From positions 806,001-870,000 of the forward strand of contig CAVQHY010000006.1 in NCBI GenBank assembly GCA_963712465.1: a DNA stretch of 64,000 bases. The letters are read 5' to 3'. This document shows positions 7,250-15,583 of the stretch, piece by piece. The notes beneath the pieces are model-generated. The model searched no databases, was not told the DNA's origin, and saw only the letters and a list, made by a program, of their open reading frames with translations. The stretch is from CAVQHY01 sp963712465. GTDB lineage: Bacteria > Actinomycetota > Thermoleophilia > Gaiellales > Gaiellaceae. Each line of letters begins with the position of its first letter. Positions within the stretch are counted from its first letter, which is position 1. Made by a program: the position numbers and the translations under genes.

Positions 7250-7903
7250 GTGACGGCCAAGCTCGTTTCGACCGCCGAGGCGGTCAGTCGGATCGGGAGC
7301 GGGCAGACGATCCTTGTCGGCGGCTTTGGGCTCGTCGGTGCGCCACTCGCGCTCGTCGACGCCCTGGTCGAGACGAGCGAGGCACGCGATCTGACGATTG
7401 TCTCCAACAACATCGGCGAGCCCGGGCGGGGGCTGGGAAAGCTGCTGCGCCAGGGACGGATCCGCCGCGGGATCTCCTCCTACTTCACGTCGAACCCGGA
7501 GGCAGTCGAGGCGGTCAACCGCGGCGAGATCGAGGCGACGCTGCTCCCTCAGGGGACGTTTGCCGAGGCGATTCGCGCGGGCGGGGCCGGGCTGGGGGGT
7601 TTCTACACGCCCGTCGGCGCGGGGACGCTCCTCGCCGAGGGGAAGGAGGAACGCCTGATCGACGGCGTCCCGCACCTGCTCGAGCCGCCGCTACGCGGCG
7701 ACGTCGCGTTCGTCTACGCCGCACGCGGTGACGAGCTCGGCAACCTCTGGTACCGACGGACTGCGCGGAATTTCAACCCGTTGATGGCCACGGCCGCCGA
7801 TTTGGTGATCGCCGAGATCGGCGAGCTCGTCCCGGTCGGGGGCATCGATCCCGAGGACGTCCACACCCCTCACCTGTACGTCGATCTGGTGGTGGTGCGT
7901 TGA
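7250..7903 (+). CDS. CoA-transferase family I, subunit A
   Basis: This 217-residue alpha subunit of a 3-oxoacid-type CoA-transferase has the glycine loop GGFGLVGAPLAL, NNIGEPGRGLG, TLLPQGTFAEAIRAGGAGLGGFYTPVG, and a C-terminal NPLMATAADLVIAEI. It pairs with subunit B to move CoA between an acyl-CoA (often succinyl-CoA) and a 3-oxo or short-chain acid. The exact acid (acetoacetate, 3-oxoadipate or butyrate) cannot be read. GTG start with a TAGACT hexamer 6 bases upstream. It overlaps subunit B by four bases (TTGA). Confidence 0.9.
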   Translation: MTAKLVSTAEAVSRIGSGQTILVGGFGLVGAPLALVDALVETSEARDLTIVSNNIGEPGRGLGKLLRQGRIRRGISSYFTSNPEAVEAVNRGEIEATLLPQGTFAEAIRAGGAGLGGFYTPVGAGTLLAEGKEERLIDGVPHLLEPPLRGDVAFVYAARGDELGNLWYRRTARNFNPLMATAADLVIAEIGELVPVGGIDPEDVHTPHLYVDLVVVR

Positions 7904-8538
7904 GCGATCCCAAGCTCGACATCGCCGCTCGTGCCGCGCTCGAGCTCCTGCCGGGGGAGGTGGTCAACCTCGGCATCGGCATCCCGAACCTGATTCCCGG
8001 CTTTCTCGGTCCCGAGACCGAGGTCTTCCTCCAGACCGAGAACGGCCTGCTCGGCGTCGGCCCGCGGCCCGTGGAGGGCGAGGAGGATCCCGACGACATC
8101 GACGCGGCCAAGCTCCCCGTGACGGCGCTTCCGGGCGCCGCGTACTTCGACAGCGCGGCGTCCTTCGCGATGATCCGCGGCGGCCACGTCGACGTGGCCG
8201 TCCTCGGCGCGCTCCAGGTGAGCGCGGCCGGGGACATCGCCAACTGGGCCGTGCCCGGCAAGAGCGTGCTCGGCGTCGGCGGGGCGATGGACCTCGTCGT
8301 CGGAGCGCGGCGCGTGATCGTGACGATGACGGCGACCACTCCGTCCGGCGAGCCGAAGGTCGTGATCGAGTGCACGTATCCGCTCACAGCCCGAGGCGCC
8401 GCCCACACGGTGATCACCGAGCTCTGCGTCTTTCGCGTCCGCGAGGGGGGGCTCGTGCTCGCCGAGCTCCTGGCCGGAGCGTCCGTGGACGACGTTCGAG
8501 CGGTGACCGACGCGCCCTTCCTCATCGACCTGAACTGA
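7900..8538 (+). CDS. CoA-transferase family I, subunit B
   Basis: This 212-residue beta subunit contains NLGIGIPNL and the catalytic glutamate in QTENGLLG (Glu47), which forms the glutamyl-CoA thioester in this family. Further on are GGHVDVAVLGALQVSAAGDIANW and GVGGAMDLVVGARRVIV. A TTG start overlaps the stop of subunit A. A membrane Fe-S oxidoreductase follows 13 bases later, which suggests acyl-CoA or acid oxidation linked to the respiratory chain. Confidence 0.92.
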   Translation: MSDPKLDIAARAALELLPGEVVNLGIGIPNLIPGFLGPETEVFLQTENGLLGVGPRPVEGEEDPDDIDAAKLPVTALPGAAYFDSAASFAMIRGGHVDVAVLGALQVSAAGDIANWAVPGKSVLGVGGAMDLVVGARRVIVTMTATTPSGEPKVVIECTYPLTARGAAHTVITELCVFRVREGGLVLAELLAGASVDDVRAVTDAPFLIDLN

Positions 8539-8551
8539 GACAATCCCGGCC

Positions 8552-10681
8552 TTGACGGAGACCCGGGAGACCTTCGACGGCCTCACCACCTGGCAGATCG
8601 GCCTCTGGTACGGGCTGATCGCGGTCTCCGTGGCGATCTTCGCCTTCGGCGTCGCGCGTCTCGTGCTCAAGTACCGGCGCGGCCGCAGGACGGAGCCGGT
8701 CGAGAGGCCGCTGCACCGGGCGGCTCAGGCGGTGCACATCGTCTTCACCCACTCGTGGATCCGCCGGCGCGATCCCCTGTCCGGGCTCGCCCATCTGTTC
8801 GTCTTCTACGGCTTCCTCGTCCTCTTCGTCGGCACGGCGATCCTCGCGTTCCAGGACGACTTCGCCGAGCCCGTGCTCGGGTTCGACTTCTGGAGCGGCT
8901 GGTTCTACCTCGGCTACTCGCTCTTCCTCGACGTGTTCGGCGTCACGCTGGTCGTCGGGCTGACCCTGCTCGCGGTCAAGCGCGGAGCGCTCCGGCCGTT
9001 TCGGCTCTCGTACCGGCGCCCGGCCGACCCGGCCCCGGAGCTCGCGGGGGAGGCTCGCCGTTACCGGATCGGCGACTGGGCGTTCGTCGGCAGCCTCTTC
9101 TTCCTCGCGCTGTCGGGGTTCCTGCTCGAGTCGTTCCGGATCGCCGCGACCGACCCGAGCTTCGAGAAGTGGTCGCCGTTCGGCTGGCTGATCGGCCAGG
9201 CGTTCATCGCGATCGGCCTCGACGGGGCCACGGCGGACTCGGCGCGAGCGGTCGACTGGTGGTTGCACGGAGTTTTCGCGCTCTTCTGGGTCGCGTCGAT
9301 CCCGTTCACGAAGGCTGTGCACATGATCGCCGGCCCGGCCGGGGTCGCCGTCAAGGACGACCGCGCGGGCAGCCGGCTCGCACCGCTGCCAGCCGACGTC
9401 AAGTCCGAGGACGTCGGCTACGCGACGATCGACGCGCTCTCGCCGAAGCACCTGCTCGACCTCGATGCGTGCACGAAGTGTGGCAAGTGCCACGAGGCCT
9501 GTCCTGCGACCGCGTCGGGCTACCCGCTCTCGCCGCGCGACCTCGTCCTCGACCTGCGCGAGGTCGCTGAGGGCTCGATGGGAAACCGCGCCGCCCTGGG
9601 CATCGGCCCGAGGTTCCCGGAGCACGCGCAGATTCTCGGCACGATCAAGCCCGAGACGCTCTGGTCGTGCATGCAGTGCATGGCCTGCGTCGAGATCTGC
9701 CCGGTCGGGATCGAGCACGTGCCGATCATCAACCAGATGCGGCGTGCGCTCGTCGAGCGGGGCGAGCTGGACTCCCAGCTCCAGTCGACGCTCGAGACGA
9801 TCTACACGTCGGGTAACTCGTTTGGCGAGGCCAAGCGCAAGCGGGCGCGCTGGGCGAAGGATCTCGACTTCGGCGTGAAGGACATCCGCAAGGAGCAGGC
9901 GCAGTACCTCTGGTTCGTCGGCGACTACGCGTCGTTCGACCCCCGCAACGCCGCGATCACCCAGGCTCTGGCTCGCGTTTTCCGCGCTGCAAGGGTCGAC
10001 TTCGGGATTCTCTACGACGCCGAGAAAACGGCCGGGAACGATGTCCGCCGGGCGGGCGAGGAAGGGCTCTGGACGTCGCTCGCGGAGGAGAACATCGACA
10101 CGATCAGGGCGTGCTCGTTCGAGACGATCCTGACGCGCGATCCACACTCCTACAACACGCTCAAGAACGAGTACCCGGCCCTCGGCGGCAACTGGCCGGT
10201 GCTGCACCACTCGGAGCTCCTGCTCGACCTGCTCGAGTCGGGTCGGCTCCGACCCCGCCGCGGGCTCGGCTACCGCGTCACGTACCACGATCCCTGCACG
10301 CTCGGGCGCTACAACGGCGTCTACGAGCCGCCGCGGAAGCTGCTCGAGGCGATCGGCTGCGAGCTCGTCGAGATGCCCCGGAATCGCGACAACTCGTTCT
10401 GCTGCGGTGCGGGCGGTGGGAGGATCTGGATGAAGGAGCTGCGAGACGAGAGCGCCCAGCGCCCGAGCGAGAACCGGATCGACGAGGCCGTCGCGCTCGA
10501 CGCGATCGACTACTTCGTCGTCGCCTGCCCGAAGGACGTGACGATGTACGAGGACGCGATCAAGACGTCCGGCCACGCGGGGGAGATCGAGGTGCGGGAG
10601 CTCTCGGAGCTCGTCCTCGAGGCGCTCGCGCTCGACGTCGAGCCGATCGCCGTCTCAGCAGCGAGCAAGGAGGAGGAATGA
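8552..10681 (+). CDS. membrane-bound (Fe-S) heterodisulfide reductase-related oxidoreductase
   Basis: This 709-residue fusion starts with about five hydrophobic segments over residues 15-260, like the cytochrome b subunit of nitrate reductase (NarI/HdrE-like). A double 4Fe-4S ferredoxin region follows (CTKCGKCHEACPA from ~307 and CMQCMACVEICP from ~373). Last come two CCG-type domains (PCTLGRYNG ~581, FCCGAGGGRIW ~617), as in HdrD, GlpC and the mycobacterial FadF-like proteins. It probably passes electrons between a soluble dehydrogenase and quinone at the membrane. TTG start. Its stop overlaps the nitrilase ATG (ATGA). Confidence 0.88.
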   Translation: MTETRETFDGLTTWQIGLWYGLIAVSVAIFAFGVARLVLKYRRGRRTEPVERPLHRAAQAVHIVFTHSWIRRRDPLSGLAHLFVFYGFLVLFVGTAILAFQDDFAEPVLGFDFWSGWFYLGYSLFLDVFGVTLVVGLTLLAVKRGALRPFRLSYRRPADPAPELAGEARRYRIGDWAFVGSLFFLALSGFLLESFRIAATDPSFEKWSPFGWLIGQAFIAIGLDGATADSARAVDWWLHGVFALFWVASIPFTKAVHMIAGPAGVAVKDDRAGSRLAPLPADVKSEDVGYATIDALSPKHLLDLDACTKCGKCHEACPATASGYPLSPRDLVLDLREVAEGSMGNRAALGIGPRFPEHAQILGTIKPETLWSCMQCMACVEICPVGIEHVPIINQMRRALVERGELDSQLQSTLETIYTSGNSFGEAKRKRARWAKDLDFGVKDIRKEQAQYLWFVGDYASFDPRNAAITQALARVFRAARVDFGILYDAEKTAGNDVRRAGEEGLWTSLAEENIDTIRACSFETILTRDPHSYNTLKNEYPALGGNWPVLHHSELLLDLLESGRLRPRRGLGYRVTYHDPCTLGRYNGVYEPPRKLLEAIGCELVEMPRNRDNSFCCGAGGGRIWMKELRDESAQRPSENRIDEAVALDAIDYFVVACPKDVTMYEDAIKTSGHAGEIEVRELSELVLEALALDVEPIAVSAASKEEE

Positions 10682-11646
10682 GCATCGTGCGCCTCGCGGC
10701 CGTCCAGGCGGCGCCCGTGTTCCTGGATCGGGACGCGACCGTCGAGAAGTCCGTCGCGCTGATCGGCGAGGCGGGGGCGAACGGAGCTCGCGTGATCGGG
10801 TTCCCCGAGACGTGGATCCCCGGCTATCCCGACTGGATCTTCCGGGCGGCCGTCTGGGATGACGCTGCCTCGAAGCGCGCCTTTGCCCGCTTGCAGCGAA
10901 ACGCGGTCGAGATCCCGAGCCCCGCGACGGACGCCCTCTGCATCGCGGCCCGTGAGGCGGGGGCGTATGTCGTCATGGGCCTGCACGAGCGCGACTCCAC
11001 GTACTCGGCCGGGACGCTCTACAACTCGCAGCTTCTCCTCTCACCCTCGGGTGAGATTCTGGGCGTGCACCGCAAGCTGATCCCGACGCACGCGGAGCGG
11101 ATCGTCTGGGGTCAGGGCGACGGGTCGGGGCTCCACGTGCTGGACACCGAGGTCGGCCGCCTCGGCGCGCTCGTCTGCTGGGAGCACTGGATGCCGCTGA
11201 CGCGGTTCGCGATGCACTCGAAGGGCGAGCAAATCCACGTCGCCGCCTGGCCGGACGTTCCCGAGCTCCACCAGCTCGCGAGTCGCCATTACGCGTTCGA
11301 GGGACGCTGCTACGTCATCTGTGTCGGCTCGTACGAGACGACCGCGCACGTGCCTGCCGACTTCGAGCTCGCCGACTCGCTCGGAGCCGATTCGTCCGGG
11401 GAGATCCTCGAGGGCGGGTCCGGGATCATCGGGCCCGACGGGGCGTGGGTCGCCGGCCCGGTGTTCGGCCGCGAGGAGATCGTCTACGCAGACGCCGACC
11501 TCGATCGGATCGCCGAGGAGCAGCAAGCGTTCGACGCAGTCGGCCACTACAACCGGCCGGACGTGTTCGAGCTGACGGTCGACGAGCGCCCGCGCGGGCA
11601 GGTCCGCTTCGTCAGGCCGGAAGCGGAGGAAACACCCGCACCATGA
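10678..11646 (+). CDS. nitrilase superfamily, branch 1 (nitrilase/cyanide hydratase type)
   Basis: This 322-residue enzyme has the Glu-Lys-Cys triad in place: FPETW (Glu44), HRKLIPT (Lys133) and VCWEHWMPL (Cys167). The CWEHWMP segment and length match true nitrilases, which turn organic nitriles into acids and ammonia, rather than amidases of the superfamily. A strong AAGGAGG lies just before the ATG, inside the end of the preceding gene, and the two overlap by four bases. The last 35 bases overlap the convergent DUF1989 gene. The substrate is unknown. Confidence 0.88.
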   Translation: MSIVRLAAVQAAPVFLDRDATVEKSVALIGEAGANGARVIGFPETWIPGYPDWIFRAAVWDDAASKRAFARLQRNAVEIPSPATDALCIAAREAGAYVVMGLHERDSTYSAGTLYNSQLLLSPSGEILGVHRKLIPTHAERIVWGQGDGSGLHVLDTEVGRLGALVCWEHWMPLTRFAMHSKGEQIHVAAWPDVPELHQLASRHYAFEGRCYVICVGSYETTAHVPADFELADSLGADSSGEILEGGSGIIGPDGAWVAGPVFGREEIVYADADLDRIAEEQQAFDAVGHYNRPDVFELTVDERPRGQVRFVRPEAEETPAP

Positions 11647-12256
11647 CGTCGGTCGGCTCGTAGCCGTTCGTCGGAGTCACGTCGTCGGGACAGGCCGAGG
11701 CGGCGACGACGAGGTCGCGCTCGGCCCTGAGCAGCACGTAGTCGCCCGCCTGCGATAGGGACGGTGCGATCTCGATCACGCGCCCGTCGGTCCCGATCGT
11801 CGTGTTGTAGAACCAGTTGATCGGCTCGTAGAAGCGCCTGGGCTCGTAGCCGAAGGCGGCGAGCTCCCGGTTGAAGTTGTCGGTGCAGTTGGGGTGGTCG
11901 GGGTCGCCGAACGCCTCATAGGTCTCGCGGTTGCAGGCGATCCCGAACGTGTCGTGCCGGCCGACGGTGTCCTCGACGAGCGTGAGGAGCTGCTCGCCGT
12001 CGGCGTCGTAGATCCCCTGCCCGGGAACGGGGAAGAGCCCGTTCACGAGCGCGCGCGTGACCGTTGTCGAGATCCCGACGCCCGGGCGGTCGCGATGGTA
12101 GGCGAGCAGGTCCGAGACCTGGCAGCCCTGGATGTCCTCGACCTGCACGTGCTCCCCTGCCGCAACGTCGAGGGCGATCGCGTCGGCGGGTCCGACCCGG
12201 CGCTCGACCCTCGGCGAGCCGAGAGTTACGAGAATCGACTTGGACTCGACGGCCAC
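11612..12256 (-). CDS. DUF1989 / urea carboxylase-associated family protein
   Basis: This 214-residue protein belongs to the DUF1989 family: GEHVQVEDIQGCQVSDLLAY, TRALVNGLFPVPGQG, a conserved His/Cys-rich stretch with CNRETYEAFG and HPNCTDNFNREL, then INWFYNT and GDYVLLRAERDLVVAASACP. The family is often found beside urea carboxylase or GcvT-like genes and is thought to bind metal; its reaction is not established. GTG 12256 is chosen because TACCCT stands 7 bases upstream. The gene is divergent from the GcvT-like gene and overlaps the nitrilase end by 35 bases. Confidence 0.85.
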   Translation of the reverse strand: MAVESKSILVTLGSPRVERRVGPADAIALDVAAGEHVQVEDIQGCQVSDLLAYHRDRPGVGISTTVTRALVNGLFPVPGQGIYDADGEQLLTLVEDTVGRHDTFGIACNRETYEAFGDPDHPNCTDNFNRELAAFGYEPRRFYEPINWFYNTTIGTDGRVIEIAPSLSQAGDYVLLRAERDLVVAASACPDDVTPTNGYEPTDVMVRVFPPLPA

Positions 12257-12262
12257 CGCCCG

Positions 12263-12269
12263 TAGGGTA
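12263..12269. promoter_or_regulatory. shared bidirectional -10 (tagggta)
   Basis: The heptamer tagggta reads TAGGGT on plus (12263-12268, toward the GcvT-like gene) and TACCCT on minus (12269-12264, 7 bases before the DUF1989 GTG). One symmetric site appears to serve both divergent genes. Confidence 0.5.
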
Positions 12270-12295
12270 CGTCGAACCGCCGAAAGGAGACAACC

Positions 12296-13399
12296 TTGAG
12301 CAAGGAGACCGCCTTCTACCCCCGTTTGCAGGAGATCTCCGCGGAGTGGATGGATCTCTTCGGCTACTGGGCGCCTGCGGTGGTGACGGACACGCTCGAG
12401 GAGTACCGCGCCTGCCGCGAGGCCGCGGCGCTGATGGACTTCACGATGCTGCGCAAGGTCGACATCGACGGCCCGGGCGCACAGGCCTTCGTCAACGAGA
12501 TCGTCACGCGCGACGTCTCGAGGCTCGGGCCGGGGGAGATCGGCTACGGCGCGCTCGCCGACGTGGACGGGAAGATGGTCGACGACTGCACCGTCATGGT
12601 GCGCTCGCCCGACGCGATTCGCTTCTGCGGCGCCAACGACCGCGACTACGAGATCTTCTCCGCCAAGGCGCCGTCGGGCGTCAGCGTGCGCGAGCACACC
12701 GACGCGACGCCGCATCTCTGTCTCCAGGGCCCGCGGAGCCGTGAGATCCTGCAGGGGCTGACGAGCTCCGACCTCTCGAACGCGGCCTTCCCGTACTACC
12801 GCTTCCGCGAGGACGTCGAGATCGCGGGGATCCCTGTCTTCATGACGCGCCTCGGCTACACGGCGGAGCTCGGCTACGAGCTCTGGGTCGAGCGCGAGCG
12901 GGCACTCGACCTGTGGGACGCTCTGCTCGAGGCGGGGCCGCCCGGGGGGATGAAGGTGATCGGGATGATCGCGCTCGACCTCTTCCGCATCGAGGGCGGC
13001 TTCATCATCGGCGGCGTCGAGTACGACCCGACCGTCTCACCGTTCGAGTGCGGCCTCGGCTGGTCGGTCGACTTCGAGAAGGGGGAGTTCCAGGGCCGCG
13101 ACGGGTGCCTGCACGACCGCGACGCGACGGCGCTGCGGCTCACGAGCGTCCGGCTCGAGTCCGGAGGCGACGCGGCCAGCGGCGCGCCGCTCCTCGTCGG
13201 CGGCGAGGAGGTCGGCCTCGTCACGCAGGCCGTCGTCTCGCCGTACGCGGGCGGCACCCTCGGCCTCGCGAAGATCCGCCAGGACCTCAGGGTTCCCGGA
13301 ACCAGGGTCGAGGCGCGCGTCGGGGGCGAGCTCGTCCCCGGCGAGGTCGTCGAGCATCCGGTCTACGAGAAGAACCGCAAGAAGGCAAAGGAGAGCTGA
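12296..13399 (+). CDS. GcvT-like aminomethyltransferase/demethylase
   Basis: This 367-residue protein has the T-protein fold: CREAAALMDFTMLRKVDIDGPGA, LCLQGPRSREILQGL, TRLGYTAELGYELWV, and the C-terminal LFRIEGGFIIGG...SPFECGLGWSVDF with FQGRD. Relatives move a methyl or aminomethyl group to tetrahydrofolate (GcvT, sarcosine oxidase, DMSP demethylase). No glycine cleavage genes lie nearby, so a stand-alone demethylase is more likely. A TTG start follows AAGGAGA at good spacing. The stop shares one base with the next ATG. DUF1989 is divergent with a shared promoter. Confidence 0.85.
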   Translation: MSKETAFYPRLQEISAEWMDLFGYWAPAVVTDTLEEYRACREAAALMDFTMLRKVDIDGPGAQAFVNEIVTRDVSRLGPGEIGYGALADVDGKMVDDCTVMVRSPDAIRFCGANDRDYEIFSAKAPSGVSVREHTDATPHLCLQGPRSREILQGLTSSDLSNAAFPYYRFREDVEIAGIPVFMTRLGYTAELGYELWVERERALDLWDALLEAGPPGGMKVIGMIALDLFRIEGGFIIGGVEYDPTVSPFECGLGWSVDFEKGEFQGRDGCLHDRDATALRLTSVRLESGGDAASGAPLLVGGEEVGLVTQAVVSPYAGGTLGLAKIRQDLRVPGTRVEARVGGELVPGEVVEHPVYEKNRKKAKES

Positions 13400-13770
13400 T
13401 GGTCGAGCACACCAAGGTCGTGGTCAATCTCGCAACGGGCCTCGAGGACGAGGAACGGGTCACGGTGGCTTTCCTCGTCGCTACCGCCGCCCTCGCTCAG
13501 GGCAAGCAAGTGGTCTTGTGGGCGACGAAGGACGCGGTCAAGCTGGGGCTCCCCGGCCACGCGGTCGGAGTCGCTTGCGAGGGCTGCCCGCCGCTTGACA
13601 GCCTGTTCGAGCAATTCGTGGCGGGTGGTGGCCGGCTGTGCCTCTGTCCGATCTGCTTCAAGGCCCGCGCGCTCGACGAGAGCGAGATCGTTGCCGGCGC
13701 GGAGCTGATGGGCGCGACGCCGCTCTGGGAGTGGATCGGGTCGGAGCCGGCGACCGTGTTCTCGTACTGA
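13399..13770 (+). CDS. DsrE-like small sulfur-relay family protein
   Basis: This 123-residue protein has the DsrE/DsrF pattern: an N-terminal VVVNLATGLEDEERVTVAF, a GKQVVLWATKDAVKLGL strand-helix, and conserved cysteines CEGCPP and CLCPICFKARAL. DsrE-type proteins carry persulfide sulfur on cysteine. Here the several cysteines (two near CEGC, three in CLCPIC) could bind metal or relay sulfur. It overlaps the GcvT-like stop by one base, so the pair is coupled. A role linked to the methyl or sulfur chemistry of its partner is an inference. Confidence 0.75.
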   Translation: MVEHTKVVVNLATGLEDEERVTVAFLVATAALAQGKQVVLWATKDAVKLGLPGHAVGVACEGCPPLDSLFEQFVAGGGRLCLCPICFKARALDESEIVAGAELMGATPLWEWIGSEPATVFSY

Positions 13771-13790
13771 CGCGGCCAGGTTCACGGATC

Positions 13791-13817
13791 CAGGCGAGGC
13801 AAGCCTCGCCCCTACAG
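13791..13817. repeat. REP-like hairpin between convergent genes
   Basis: ggcgaggc (13793-13800) pairs with gcctcgcc (13803-13810) over a 2-base loop and is followed by cctacag. The same kind of short palindrome ending in ctgtaggggcg on the other strand is scattered through many GC-rich genomes. It may end transcription from both sides. Confidence 0.6.
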
Positions 13818-14312
13818 GCGGCGGACGATCTCGTCGACTGGTCGGCGATCGGCACGTGCCGACCACTCGTCTGCGCTACGCGACCCGGCATCGAGTGGGC
13901 GCGCTGGATAACCGAAGGTGAGCAAGGTCAGGGGCTTCTCGTCCTCGCCGAGACCGAGGAGCTCGGCGGTGCGCTCCCGATCGGGCATGCCGTTGGGGCA
14001 TGACGCGACGCCCTCGTTCCACGCGGCGAGCATCATGTTCTGCGCCGCTCGACCAGCGTCGAGCGGCGAGCCCGACACGACGACGACAACGGCAGCGGCA
14101 CCGAGAACGTTCGCCGGTGCGTAGACCGTCTCGGCGATGCGACGGCGAAGCTCGAGGTCGTCGACGACGAGGAACGTCCACGGCTGACGGTTCTTGGCGC
14201 TCCCGGCGACGCGCCCCGCGTCGAGGATCCGGGCGAGTAGCTCCGCCGGGATCCGCCTGTCCGCGTAGCGTCGCGTGTCGCGCTTGCTCACGATCGCCAG
14301 GCGAGTGTCCAC
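13812..14312 (-). CDS. nitroreductase-family flavoprotein
   Basis: This 166-residue short nitroreductase has the N-terminal SKRDTRRYADRRIP motif, SAKNRQPWTFLVVDD, a glycine/alanine-rich AAVVVVVSGSP core, AAQNMMLAAWNEGVASCPNG and a C-terminal LLTFGYP. These are FMN-binding dimeric oxidoreductases that use NAD(P)H to reduce quinones, nitro groups or flavins. It is close to the lower size limit of the family but has all segments. The GTG start is preceded by TAGGCT at exactly 6 bases and so is leaderless in style. Substrate unknown. Confidence 0.85.
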   Translation of the reverse strand: MDTRLAIVSKRDTRRYADRRIPAELLARILDAGRVAGSAKNRQPWTFLVVDDLELRRRIAETVYAPANVLGAAAVVVVVSGSPLDAGRAAQNMMLAAWNEGVASCPNGMPDRERTAELLGLGEDEKPLTLLTFGYPARPLDAGSRSADEWSARADRRPVDEIVRRL

Positions 14313-14318
14313 GCGAAC

Positions 14319-14324
14319 AGCCTA
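14319..14324 (-). promoter_or_regulatory. -10 hexamer TAGGCT for the nitroreductase
   Basis: On the minus strand TAGGCT stands 6 bases before GTG 14312, with no Shine-Dalgarno. It is one of the clearest leaderless promoters in the window. Confidence 0.5.
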
Positions 14325-14404
14325 GAGCCGTCGACGCGAGCCCGCGAGCAAGCAGCCCCAGGTCGGCGGCTCGTCGCGCAGCGAGGGGAGACGATCCTTC
14401 GCGA

Positions 14405-14433
14405 TTGACAGTGGCTGCGCGAGTCAGTAGCGT
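14405..14433 (+). promoter_or_regulatory. promoter TTGACA-N17-TAGCGT of the sulfate transport operon
   Basis: TTGACA (14405-14410), a 17-base spacer and TAGCGT (14428-14433) make the best -35/-10 pair in the window. The start would be near 14440. An AT-rich ctagtaaatc follows, and a similar tagtaatc precedes the second binding-protein gene (15542-15549); both could be regulator sites. AAGGAG leads the ATG at 14467. Confidence 0.6.
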
Positions 14434-14466
14434 CTTTTCTAGTAAATCAATCGACAAAGGAGAATA

Positions 14467-15474
14467 ATGACTGGAAGAAGTAAGCGGCTTGCGCCCGTAG
14501 CGCTGCTCGCGGCGCTTCTGCTCACGGTCGGTGTCAGCAACGCCTCGGCTCGCGTGGCGCGGGGTTCCGACACCAAGCTCACGCTGGTCGCCTTCTCGAC
14601 CCCGCGCGAGGCGTACGCAAAGCTCATTCCCGCCTACCAGGCGGCCCTGACGGGGACGGGCGTGACGTTCGACCAGTCGTACGGGGCATCGGAGTCGCAG
14701 GCCCAGGCGGTCATCGACGGTCTGCCGGCTGACGTCGTCGAGCTCTCGCTCGAGCCGGACATGCAGAAGCTCGTCGATGCCGGGCTTGTGAGCCCGAACT
14801 GGAAGAACAACGAGTACAAGGGGATCATCACCCGTTCAGTGGTCGTACTCGTCGTTCGCAAGGGCAATCCGAAGAACATCCGCACGTGGGACGACCTGGT
14901 CAAGCCGGGCGTCGAGGTTCTCACACCCAACCCGTTCACGTCAGGCGGCGCGCGCTGGAACATCCTGGCCGCGTACGGGGCTCAGCTCAAGGCCGGGAAG
15001 ACGCCCGCGCAAGGGATTGCCTTCGTGCGCAGGCTCTTCAAGCAGGTCGTCGTCCAGGACAAGAGCGCCCGCGACGCGCTGAACACGTTCCTCGGTGGCA
15101 AGGGCGACGTCCTGCTCACCTACGAGAACGAAGCGCTGACGGCGCGCTTCAAAGGCGGCGACATCCAGTGGATCATCCCGCGCGCGACGATCAAGATCGA
15201 GAATCCGATCGCGGTGATCCAGAAGAGCCAGAACCTGGCCGCCGCCCAGGCCTTTCTGCGATGGCTCTACACGCCGCAGGCGCAGACGCTGTTCGCCGGA
15301 AGCTTCTACCGCCCGGTGGTCACGAGCGTCCTGCCGAAGTTCAACTTCCCGGTACGGCCCGACCTCTTCACGATCGACTATCTCGGCGGCTGGGCACGGG
15401 TCAACAAGCCGTGGTTCGGACCGAACGGGATCATGGCGAAGATCGAGCAGAGCCTCGGCCTGTCCACAGGCTGA
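14467..15474 (+). CDS. sulfate/thiosulfate-binding protein (first copy)
   Basis: This 335-residue periplasmic-type binding protein has a signal peptide (KRLAPVALLAALLLTVGVSNASA) but no lipobox cysteine. Sulfate-binding family marks follow: LVAFSTPREAYAKLIPAY, GVTFDQSYGAS, ELSLEPDMQKLVD, TPNPFTSGGARWNI and GDVLLTYENEA. It should deliver sulfate or thiosulfate to the CysTWA importer. AAAGGAG precedes ATG 14467. It is followed by a second paralogue after a hairpin. In an organism without an outer membrane, an unanchored binding protein would need another way to stay at the surface. Confidence 0.9.
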   Translation: MTGRSKRLAPVALLAALLLTVGVSNASARVARGSDTKLTLVAFSTPREAYAKLIPAYQAALTGTGVTFDQSYGASESQAQAVIDGLPADVVELSLEPDMQKLVDAGLVSPNWKNNEYKGIITRSVVVLVVRKGNPKNIRTWDDLVKPGVEVLTPNPFTSGGARWNILAAYGAQLKAGKTPAQGIAFVRRLFKQVVVQDKSARDALNTFLGGKGDVLLTYENEALTARFKGGDIQWIIPRATIKIENPIAVIQKSQNLAAAQAFLRWLYTPQAQTLFAGSFYRPVVTSVLPKFNFPVRPDLFTIDYLGGWARVNKPWFGPNGIMAKIEQSLGLSTG

Positions 15475-15505
15475 TACACGCCTGTCGGGCTCTCACTGCC
15501 ACGGA

Positions 15506-15534
15506 GCGCCGGATGGCTCCCCGTCGTCCGGCGC
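15506..15534 (+). terminator. hairpin between the two sulfate-binding-protein genes
   Basis: gcgccgga (15506-15513) pairs with tccggcgc (15527-15534) over a 13-base loop. There is no T-run, so partial termination or mRNA protection of the first cistron is more likely than full termination. Confidence 0.4.
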
Positions 15535-15583
15535 CCTCTGGTAGTAATCTAACTCACCTCGTAGAGAAAGAGGGAGATAATCC

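Noticed and set aside
8522..10576. A 684-codon minus-strand frame opposite the Fe-S oxidoreductase
   Set aside because: The plus strand has clear ferredoxin and CCG motifs. This frame has only charged low-complexity sequence.
14313..14466. A SAM or other sulfur riboswitch before the sulfate operon
   Set aside because: A good -35/-10 pair and only ~27 bases of leader leave no room for the aptamer, and no conserved aptamer string is present.
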